DNA of 64,000 bases. Source: Enoplolaimus lenunculus. Taxonomy: Eukaryota; Nematoda; Enoplea; Enoplida; Thoracostomopsidae. The stretch spans positions 22,604 to 86,603 of the forward strand of contig JASANG010001493.1 in assembly GCA_030248215.1 (NCBI GenBank), written 5' to 3'. Shown here one piece after another: positions 30,301-42,300 of the stretch. Below the pieces are notes generated by a model. It did not search any database, had not been told where the DNA came from, and worked only from the letters and a program-made list of their open reading frames with translations. Each line of letters begins with the position of its first letter. Positions within the stretch are counted from its first letter, which is position 1. The position numbers and the translations under genes are program-made.

Positions 30301-33300
30301 GGTTTCGCCATTAAACCTTCCAGCTTTACTTTTTAGTACACTGTAAATTGCAATGAGTTGATTTTAACTCAGAATGGCTTGAATCACTCAGTCTGAGTTA
30401 GGACTATCAGAAGCCACAATTCTGAGTTGATTCAACTCATTCTGATTTAGTTAAGCAACTCACCCGGAGTCAACTCAACTCACAGTGAGATTCAAGTCAA
30501 CTCAGAGTGAGTTAAAGTTTACTATTAAAAACTCAGAAATAACTCACTTTCCGTCTGAGTTGAACTCATTGTAATTTACAGTGTAGATTTAGGCTTGCGC
30601 TATACTTGACGTACGGCGCCGTCCGTCACCGTTCGTACGATAAGTTATCGTACGTGAGTTATTAGCGTACGATACCGTACGACAGCGTCGTACGGGTGAC
30701 GAACGGCGCCGGACGGAGACGCACGGTGACGAACGGCGCCGTACGACTTACGGACGGCGCCGGACGTCCACAAAAGTGTAGCGCAATCCTAATGGTTTCA
30801 ATATTAATTAATTGTTTGGAAGAAAACAAAAAATTATAAATTCGAAAAATTTAGAGAATTGATATTTTTGAAATTTTACACTAAAAGTGTTTTGAAAATG
30901 TGCTCTCATAGGCCCATATTCTCAAATGTGTATAAAAACTATCATCATTTAGTAATAGGTTCCCAAACTCACTAACCTTTGCAGTTATTGAACTTATAAA
31001 TAGCAAAAAGTAGAGCAAGTAATTTGTGAAAAATGTACTGACGTCGCCAGAGTCAAACGTGTTTGACTCAGTTTGTGTAGTCTGGAAAAGCCTATTTCTG
31101 AAACAGTCAATTTGACTCCCCAGTTTTTGCAGTATAGTTGAAATAGGTTAGAACTTAGAAATACACACAGCAAAACACTGTGTCGGTCCTTAATCAAAGG
31201 CTGGCTAAACAATGAAAACAGCATATAATGCATCGTCCACAATAACTTGCGTATGTGATGTCAATGAGTATTGCTACGAAATTAAGTTTGTATGACTTCA
31301 AAATAATGGTTTAACAAAGACTACAGTGACAGGAAATTGCGACATCGAAAGACGTATTTACGCCAAAAGCAGCTAAAAAAGCTTGTAAGTATTACAGGCC
31401 AGTTTCTCTTTCAAGCCAATTCCTGCCACTGAAGGAATTGGCGTTCAGAGAAATTATCTGGCTGATTACTCCGGAGTCAATATTGGCTTAGACCAATTTT
31501 AGACGGGCAGACGAAATTGACCTGAGAGGGATATTTCTCTGTGACACCGGCTGGTCTGTGACACAAATTTCCATGGGTCGAGGAAGATTAAGTCGCAGGG
31601 TTTGTGCAGAGTTAAAAAAATCATGAACGGATAAAACTTACGAATTTCCGGTGTCGTCACAGGTGGAAACGTAAACGGTTCCGGCGTAGTTGTTCGACCT
31701 CCTGGTCTGTCGGTAATAATTGGCGTTATCGGTGGAAACAACGTTACAGGAGGGCGTGGGGTAGTGAATCTTGGGCCAGGAGTGAACGGTGGAAATGTGA
31801 TTGGAGGACGAAATGTGGTTACGGTAATTGAACCACGACAGCATTGGCCAATGCGAGGCTCACATCGGTAGCCTATTGGACAGTTTGCATCAGTTGAACA
31901 ACGTGTTTGCAGAGGTACACTGCCATCTGGACAAGTGGTTGCTGAAATTTTGAAGTAGTAAACCTTGAATTTAAATTCAAATTGGGATCTAAATTTGAAA
32001 AATCTGGCCCCGTAGCTAAAGCCGAACACGGGAGAGGGGCACAGCTCACCATAAATTACAATGAGTTGAGAAATCAATTCAGTCAGGAAACATTAACTCA
32101 CTGCAAGTTGAGTTAATTCTCACTCTGGGTTGAGTTGACTCTGGGTGAGTTGATTAATTAACTCAGAATGAATTGAATCGACACAAAATTCTGAGTTCTG
32201 ATAGTCTTAACTCAAGACTTAGTGATCCAGCTCAATCTGAGTTAAAATCAACTCATTGAAATTTACAGTGCACCTAGAAAAAGCGTGGTGGTTATATTAA
32301 AAATTTCAAAACTCGTCGGTAAATTATGCGAAATCAAAGGTCACCGCATATTCAAGCTGAAATTTTTTTCGGCTCCGTCCAATATGTGGATTTGGCTACG
32401 CGGGCCGGTAAAATCACACGCCAGCTATCGTCAGTTAAGCTATTGGTGCTTGCAAAATGAAACCTGTATTCCAGCTATAATAGCAATAATGCAACAATAT
32501 TGGCATCTGAATCAAAATAAAAACATAAAAACAAAGCAACAAAAAATAAATACAAAATAAAAAACATAAAAAACATAAAACTAAAAATTCTAAAAAAATT
32601 ACAGTTTATGTGCTAAACTCAAAGGCATATAGTAACAAAGCTAAAGGTCATACACCTTTACCTTTATAATAGAATTACAAAAACTTGATCGCGATTCCTA
32701 TTAACAGTCTGATTCTGACAAAAAGATATGATTCCGATTCCGCTTCCGACAAAATTTAGTTCCGGTTGGAACCCTGGTTATTAGGTTACAGACTGATATT
32801 TATTTTTCAAACCCGTCCGCTGTTATTTGGGCCACGCAACTTTCAATTATTACAGCCATTTGGTTAAGTTCGTACTTTACGAATATACTGTCAAGTCTCT
32901 GAGTATGCCACAATGGATAAATATAGTTAACGTATAGTTTGAGTGATCAGATTCTGTTGTGAACTTAATTTGGTCGAGGAAGTATTTATACAATCTAAAT
33001 TGAGCAGTTGACATTTAGGGTTGCGCTATACGTGAAGTCTGGCACCGTCCGTCACCATAATTGTACGCTAGTTATTTGCGTACAATACCGCACGGTGACG
33101 GACAGCGACGAAACGGTGATGGACGGCGCCGTACGGGTGACGGGCAGCGCCGTACGGGAGACAGACAGCGCCGTACGGGTGACGAGCAGCGCCGCACGTC
33201 AAGAAAAGTATAGCGCAACCCTTATGAAGACTAATTAGTAATCTAGGACTTTATCTATTTACGGACTCAAATTAGACGGATAGACCCTGATGTAATGCAT

Positions 33301-36300
33301 GATCCACAATAAAGGAGTGACTCTGTGGTGGAAAACTTCCAGTCATTCCGACAAATTAACAAATTTATAAAATATTTTATTTTAGTTTGCAAACTGAATT
33401 TCAAAATTTTTGATAAATTTATCACAAGAGAAACTCCCCTCATTATAATCAGTTTCAATTCGTGATGATATATTAATGAATTTAATTTCAATTTGCAAAC
33501 TGACTGTATTAATGTGGTGTGAAACACAGCGTGCAGAAATTGAACGATTGTAAAATTTGTAATTTCAAAAGAAACTAAAATAAAAAGTCTTAAAAAATTT
33601 TAAATTACCCGGAATGGATTTTTCCACAAGTGTTTCAAACTGAATTCCGTGTTCCACCACCGTGTCGACTCCTTACGGTGGACACAGCATAAACTCACAA
33701 TACAGACCCCCTCGATTTTTATTACACCCTCTTATACGAGCCACTATCGATGTGGGGGGGTGACAATAATATGAAAAATGTCAATAATTTATGCCAGCTA
33801 TTTTGTCTTTCGTAAAGGATCCATGTTGGGGTTCTTGCGGAACGGTCTCTTGAGGGAACTTACGGATTGGTGGTTGTATCGTTCCAGATCGACAACAATA
33901 TCCAATGCCCTGTGGACAATAGTATCCTTGTGGACAGTCCGAGTTGACCGTACATTTGTTGAGTAGTGACGGTGTGTTATCAGGGCAAACTCCTGTAATT
34001 TGCAATAAATATCCTCGTTCCATACGGAAGCAAGTTGAATCATAAACCGGAGCTGTTTGAGGGTATTTTAGTTCCTAAGCCTAAGCCTAAGAATGAGCTT
34101 ACACATATTAGCTTAATGTAAGCAAAAAAATTTGTCTAAAGCTTAAACTTGCTCTATTACAGTTGTGCACAAAAACTTTCTGATGCTGATCGTTTCATCG
34201 GCCATAGCTTGAGGTAGTGTGATATTTTAGTAATAATTTAATGAGGGTAAAGCTTAATAATGTTCAAGAAATACATTTTGGATTCTAAGCCGAACTAAGA
34301 TTTGTTCAAATCAGACAGCGGACAACATAAAATGTGGCAGCTAACAAATGAATTATAGCTAAAACTAAAATATTTATGTGCACAAAAGCGGAAAGCACAA
34401 AAGCGTATTAGACAACGTAACTTTACTATAAGAACAAGCGTTCGAAACCTTACAAACAAACCAAATTTTGTCTCAATTGTCAGATTTTGAATTGGCGTTG
34501 AGGTTAGCAGGTATCGTGCCTTCGGCTCTAACCGCTACCACCAATAGAAATATTAAAACAACCCCGAAGCAAACTCATTTTTTGTCGTTGAATTTATGTA
34601 ACCTTGGTGCGAATATGGCTTCAAATCAAAATATTGAGTTCAACGTAAATATGTTTATAAAACTCAAAATTTTCACGAAAAAAACACGAAATTCTTACAC
34701 TTCCGGGACAGATTTAAGATTAGGCTTAGGTTTAGGCTTAGGTTTAAGGCATTTTAATTGGCATATTCAAGTTTAATGATTGCTGTTTAGTTTAAAGCAT
34801 AGTCAACGCAGCAATAAAGCGGCATGCACAAAGTAGTTTTAAGCTTCAGTGTTATTTGGTACTTACGAACGGTCTCTAATGATGGTACGTAAGAAAATGC
34901 TTGTTTCAACTGTTGAACAAATATTTCTGTAATATTTTTAAATTAAAATTTAAAATATGTTTGACCTTACAGGGTCCGTATTCTCAACTGTATATAACAC
35001 ATATTACCAGTTGGTAATAGGTCTTGTAAAACTTTCGCACCAGTCAATGTTGGGCCTAAAAATCTAGCACATTTTTCGCATTTTATATGCCGTAGTCCTA
35101 TACCAATTTTGAGATCAACAATTGCAATAGTTTGTGAGTTTGAAAACCTATTACTAACTGATGATAGTTTCTATACACAGTTTTGAGAATACGGGCGCAA
35201 GTTGCAGTTGCAACAAGCTCTCGCTGCAAAAATTTGCACGTGTAAAAATGTGGTTTGAGATTTGAATCATCATTAAAATGCAGGAGTTGGTTGGCTCGGA
35301 ATTAGAAACGGTGTAAACATAAACCATCAAGTAGGAAAAATATACCCGGAGAGCTATGCATTTCCTGCTCAATTACATTTTGCACGACCGTTGAGGGTCG
35401 CAAGGGCGTTGCTAGATTTTCATTTTGAAAAGGACCAAACACGTCTAAACCTTGTTTGCAAGCGAGATTATCGGGCGCACGCCTGTCAGCTCCAATGAGT
35501 CTATTATAACCAACTCAGAGACAGAGAATGAGTTATTTTTGGTCATTTTTGAAAAATTATATATGGCTTTTTAAGGACAGCAACAATCGAAGAAAAAAAC
35601 GCAGATAAGGTCGGTAACTGGTAAAGGAATTTTGCGCGGGTAAAAACGAGTAACGGGTAAAGGAATTTTGCGCGGGTAAAAACGGGTTACGGGTAAACGA
35701 ATTTTGCGCGGGTAAAAACGGGTAACGGGTAAACGAATTTTGCGCGGGTAAAAACGGGTAACGGGTAAAGGAATTTTGCGCGGGTAAAAACGGGTAACGG
35801 GTAAACGAATTTTGCGCGGGTAAAAACGGGTAACGGGTAAACGAATTTTGCGCGGGTAAAAACGGGTAACGGGTAAACGAATTTTGCGCGGGTAAAAACG
35901 GGTAACGGGTAAACGAATTTTGCGCGGGTAAAAACGGGTAACGGGTAAACGAATTTTGCGCGGGTATACTCGCGGGTAAAAACAATAAAATTTCCGCGGG
36001 TAAAGCGTAACGCGGTTAAAAAATCTTTACCCACTTACACTTCTGGTAGCGATTGCAATTACATGTTTTACCGCTGCTGAAACGCACGTATGAATATACA
36101 TTTAGATTTACGTTAGCTTGTAATGAAATTTATTGCAATCAACAATTTCAGAAGTCAGGATAGCGCTCTACTTGTCGTGAGTCGCCCCATCTCAAAAAAC
36201 TTTGGTGTGCAAATTAACTTTGCTGTGCCATGCGCAATAGTCGTGTGTTCCAGTACACTGCAAAAAATGGTGAGTCAAATTGACTCGCTTCGAAATAGGC

Positions 36301-39300
36301 TTTTCCGGACTACACAAACTGAGTCAAAATTTGACTACGCCGGAGTCAAACTCGACTTAATGAGTCGCTCAGTGAGTCAAATTTAACTCTGGCGGAGTCG
36401 AATTTTGACTCAGTTTGTGAGTCGGGAAAAGCCTATTTCGGGGAGAGTCAATTTGACTCACAATTTTTTGCAGTGTACGTTGCCGGACGGTGTAAGATAA
36501 TCTGGGGTTAATTGTAAATTCCGTTAGGGATAAAAAACCCAAGTAAATCCAACACTGCAAATTTCAGTGAGTTGATTTTAACTCAGAATGAGTTGAATCA
36601 CTCAGTCTGAGTTAGGACTATCAGAACTCACAATTGTGAGTTTATTCAACGCATTCTGATTTAATTAATCAACTCACCCAGAGTCAACTTAACTGAGAAT
36701 CAACTCAACTCAGAGTGAGTTAATGTATACTGATTTTAATTCAGAAATAACCAACTCGATAGCTGAATTGATTAATCAACTCATTGGAATTTACTGTGAA
36801 CGATACGATTAAAGTAATAAACGGACGACGCCGGTCGATGCCGGACGATGCCGTCCGACATTAAAAAAGCCGAAATGTATAGCGTCGCCTTTAGACTTAC
36901 TCGAAGAATCAGGACAGCAAATATTGGCGTTTGGAAGGCACGCAAAACCATTTGGGCATTGTTCTTGCGTTGTACAAACAATCGGAACTGTTATTGAGCC
37001 TGGACAAGCTAAAATTGAAAAAAAAAATTTATTTATTAATAAATTTAAAAATGTACCAAAATTTAAGGAAGTAGTTCAATGCGAGTGATTGTCACCATGG
37101 ATTGAATTTTAGTTGAAACAAAATTTTCAAACCGAATATTGCAGCTTAGGCATACTAACTTTAGTCTAAATTTTTAATTATAGACTCATGATGCTTCGTA
37201 TAAAAGCAAAGTTCGTACTTTCTAGTTATGACAATGGCTCAGCTTTGGCGTTCGTTTTGATAGAAAAGTGAAGTATATATTTAAGTCGGCGACTTCAAGC
37301 AATTTACTTAAATGTAACTTAAGTAGACTGAAGTAGATACTTAAGTAAGATTTCAGAATCCCAGCCAACATACGTTATTATCCTTGTTTTTATCCCTTAA
37401 ATCCCCGCAAACGGCAACATTTAAGTGTATTTGGAAATCGTACATACGACCGGTCTTACAATTCCTAAGTTGGATATTCACGCCTTAAAATCGATACAAA
37501 GTCGTCGAACTTTGTGCAATGCGCAGAAATGTTAGCGAATGCGAAAAAAACTGTATGCCAGTCTTTCAATTATAGAACAACCGCGTCTGTACGCGAATGA
37601 AGCTATTGTAAACAAAGTATGCTCATTGTAAATTTCAATGAGTTGATTAATCAATTCAGCTAGCGAGTTTGTTATTTCTGAATTAATATCAGCAAACATT
37701 AACTCACTCAGAGTTGTGTTGACTCTGGGTAAATTGATTAATTAACTCACAGAATGAATCGAATCAACTCAAAATTCTGAGTTTTGATTGTCTCACGTCA
37801 GACTGCGTGATTCAACTCATTCTGAGTTAAAATCAACTCACTGGAATTTACAGTGCTTTACAGTGGTCCAAAACATATATGTGGGGTATTCCAGCTTTAA
37901 TTATATAGACCAGGAAACAGGACGACGTCTAAAATGTTTTAATTTCATTACTAACTGGAATGAAGAGCTTAGGATCGACTGGTAAGATTGGATTGAATCG
38001 ACTCGCTTGGGTTTAGAAGATTAAGATTCGACCTTGTTATGGAGTTCAAGATCGGAAATCGATTCACTGTAAATTCCAGTGAACTTGATTTTAACTCAGA
38101 ATGAGTTGTATCACTTAGTCTGAGTTAGCACTATCATAACTCAGCATCTTGAGTTGATTCAATTCATTCTGAGTTAATTAATCAACTCACCCAGAGTCAT
38201 CTCAACTCAGAGTGAGAATTAACTCAACTAAGAGCGAGTTAATGTTTACTGATATTAATTCAGAAATAACCAACTCGCTAGTTGAATTGATTTATCAGCT
38301 CAGTGGAATTTGCAGTGCGAAAGTTGACCCGCTAGACTGTAAATTTCAGTGAGTCGATTTTAAGTCAGAATGAGTTAAATCCACTCAGAAGTCGGAGCTC
38401 TGAATTAGGTCCTTCAGAACTCAGAAATCTGAACTGAATGAACTCATTCTGAGCTGGTCAATCAACTCAAACGAAATTATATCAACTCAGAGCGAGTTAA
38501 TGTTTACCATTTTTAACTCAGAAATAACCAGAAATGACTAATTCGCTGTCTGAATGTTTGAAATATTGCATTTAACTCATTTGAATATTAATACAGTGCT
38601 TGCTCGTAGTTGCGACCCCTGAAGCGGGGGTCAATGGATACCACCATCGAAACCCGAGTAAAATTTAACATTTCAATTTGAGTTGATATTAAGTTTAACC
38701 TTTCTTTTACCAATTATTCACTGTAAATTCCAATGAGTTGATTAATCAATTGAGCTGTCGAGTCAGTTATGAAATCAGTGAACATAAACTTACTCTCGAG
38801 TTGAGTTGGTCTCCACTCTGAGTTGGCTTAACTTTTGCGAGTTGAACTAACTCAGAATGAGCTGAATCAACTAAAAATTGTGAGTTCAGGTAGTCCTAAG
38901 TAGGACTGTGTGATTCAAATCATCTGAGTTAAAATCAACTTACTGAAACTTAAAGAATACTTTAGCATAACAAGATAGAATTTGGATGGGGGGGGGGCGA
39001 ATTCGATGGTTTCTCTCTGTGGGAAAGCGCCGGCGGACTTGTAAACGTACTTGGAGGCTTTGGAGGTCCACCGCTGCCGCAACATCCGCCTGCGATGCAT
39101 ATTTGGCTTAAAGGGCATGCGCCAATGGTGCAGAGGCTTTTCGCAGCGTATCCGGACGGGCACGTTGCTGAAACGAAATATATACATACATACATACATA
39201 CATAAATAATGTACGTTTCTAAAGCGCAGCCAGGATTTTTAATTGCGGGGTCTACACTGTAAATTCCAATGAGTCAATTGATCGATTCAGACGAAAAGTT

Positions 39301-42300
39301 AGTTATTTCTGAGTTAATAAGCAGCAAACATTAACTAACTCTGAGTTAAATTGAGCCTCACACTGAGTTGAGTTGTTTCCGGGGAAGCTGGTTAATTTAA
39401 TGAAAATGAGTTGAATCAACTCAGAATCATAAGTTCTGATAGTCCTAAATTAGGTTGAGTAATTCAACTGTGAAAAGTAGTTAATTTTCAATGCGGTATT
39501 GAAGCTTGGGCCCGTGTGTAGAAAGGTCCCGGAACAGTAGTATAAGTATAAGCATATTCCTAAACCTAAGCCAATTCCTATGCCTAAGCCTAAGCGTAAG
39601 GATGAGCCTTTTCCTAAGCCTAAGCCTAAGGCTAGCTAATCGTATAGATGAGGCTGTTCCAAAGCCTAAGCCTATTCCTAAGCCTAAGCCTAAGCAAAAA
39701 AAATAGTCTAAACTTAAACTGACTCTATTATAGCCTTTCATTAAAACGATCCGGTCATGTTCTATACATGGGTCGAAGCGTTTTACAACGGTTGCCGAAA
39801 ATGTTTCGGCTCAAATACCTAAAACGGGTGAACATCAGTAATGTAGAAAAAAATTTGATTTTGAAGAGGGGTCACATCATTTTGAGTTTTTCGACCGCTG
39901 CTGTTTGAATAAGGATGTTCTAAACCATATTAAATATACTTTATTCCTTGTCTCTCACATAATTTTGGGAGGGAATATAACCTCACTACCTCCCCCGTAG
40001 TCTTGTATACGACTGCTGTGAAATTACTGTTCATACTATTTCTGCACACAGTTTGCATTGAGTTGCTCATAGTATACTCGGCCCATGTATAGAACAGGGC
40101 CGGAACAGTAGTATAAGTATATTTTTAAGCCTAAAAGTATAAAAATGACCGTATACCTAAGCCTCTAAGCCTAAGCAAAAAATAGTCTAAAACATAAGCT
40201 TACTACATTGCAGTCCCACAGAAAACGTTCCGTCCGGACGAGGGCCAATTTTTTCAAATCCCGGTTTCGGACTTATAAAACTTGAATTATCCTTGAAACG
40301 ATTTTTCACGTCCACAACGCTTAAGCAAAAAAATACTCTAAAGCTTAAACTGACTCTATTATAGCCACTCCGGAAAACGATCTGGCCCCGCTCTATACAT
40401 GGGCCGCATACTCTATGTCTGAGAATTGACAATAAAAGTTTTACTTGACAATTTAACCATTTCTCACATCAATATATTATTTTTTGCAAATCTACCAATC
40501 GTGGGATTACTTACGCATTTGAGGACCATAAATGTGACTTTGAACTGATCCAATTTGATTTGACGGGGTACACCGTTTTTGGCCAATATTGTAAATTGTG
40601 TGCTGTGGGCACTGCATTCGGACCCATGTTCCAGCGCCATGTCTGAAATAAAGCAGTATCTGAAGCTTAAATTAGCCGTGTGAGCTAGAAGTAAAACTGA
40701 TAGCTAAGAAGATATTTTGCTGAGGCATAAAGAAAGGACCAGAGCCGCCACCCTACAACCCGATTTGCGGACCCCCCAAAAGATTGCCCTAACCGGTTAA
40801 AACAAAAGCAGCCGCAGTATTGAAATACGTCTGGCTTCTCGCTCGCGAGTTTTTGACACTATTCTACTTTTTTTGTGATTTTATAAATGGTTTGGATACT
40901 ACATAGGCTTTACAATATTAACCCGTTCTCACATTGAGTTGCCTATAGGCAACTGAGCGCAGTCTGTATACGTTAAATAATATATATCGCACCGTGTTTA
41001 ACAATTGCAACACGTATACATAGTACTAAATCACCACAAGACGTGACAGCCCCCTCGGACTCAAGCGTCAAGCTCCTATAGCTGAGTGGTGATGGTATAC
41101 GCCTCCCACTCCAGGCACTGGAGTTCCAATCCTAGCATAAAAGTAGGTCTCAGGGGAAATAGAAAATATTCGTGTGAGAAAGGGTTAACCACGCGGTTGT
41201 AACAAAAATTTTCTCGCTCGCTACACTTGCTGGCTTACAATTGTACTCCAGATATTATAACTCTACATGAAACGAACGCCCAGAACGGTAATAAAGCGTG
41301 TTTCGTAAAATGACTCTATTATAGTTCCTCCGGAAAACGATCAGGTCCTGTTCTATACATGGGCCGAAAAACCAATTCAACTTTGAATTTTGAAGAACTT
41401 AACAATTTTCCTTATTGCAAAATACTTAGTTTACTTTTTATACCATTTTGGCATACGACTTAAACGTGACACCTGTTTCTAGGATATAGGTGTGATCGAT
41501 ACTGGTTAACGTTACCTATCCGGAAAAACATAGGACCGTATTCTCAGCGGTGTGTAGCTTCTATCAACTACGTTTGCAACAGGTTTTTTTGTAACTTTGA
41601 ACCATTGAAACTAATTTTATTAGCCGTACAATTCGGACTCAGAAATAACTAACTTTCCAATATCTTTACAAACGCGGCGTGGCTAAACGATATTAAACTT
41701 ACGGCCTATGTTACTTTAAGGGCGTCCAGGTTTCTGGTGGGTCTATAAAAGAGTAGGTTTAGATTCTAGATTAAATGTTTTTGCTTAGTCTTACGCTTAG
41801 GCTTATGCTTATATGCTTAGGAACACGTTTTTGCAACGCTTAGGCGTAGGCTTTGACTTATGAATACGGTTAATCTACTGTTACGCCCGTTAAAGTAACA
41901 TTGGCCAAACTTACGATGACTGATGTTGAGCGCATTGTAGAAAATATCTCGGACTCAAATGGTCGTTTTCTGGCTGTTCGCCGTAACAACACGGACCGCC
42001 AGCGAACGAAGGAAATTGACCTGAAACATCCAAAATACAATCCATTATTCGTCCCAAATTATACAATTTCTGCACTGTAAATTCCAGTAAGTTGATTTTA
42101 ACTCAGAATGAGTTGAATCACTCAGTTTGAGTTAGGACTTCAGAACTCATAATTCTGAGTTGATTTAACTCATTCTGATTTAATTAATCAACTTCCACTG
42201 AATCAATACAACTCAGAGTAAGAATCCATGAAATCAGAGTGAGCTAAAGGTTTCTATTGTTAACTCAGAAATAACTAACTTTCCGTCTGAGTTAATTAAT

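Noticed and set aside
35557-36034. Repetitive open frames and a CRISPR-like look
   Set aside because: Contiguous 36-bp tandem units with no unique spacers, in a eukaryotic intron.
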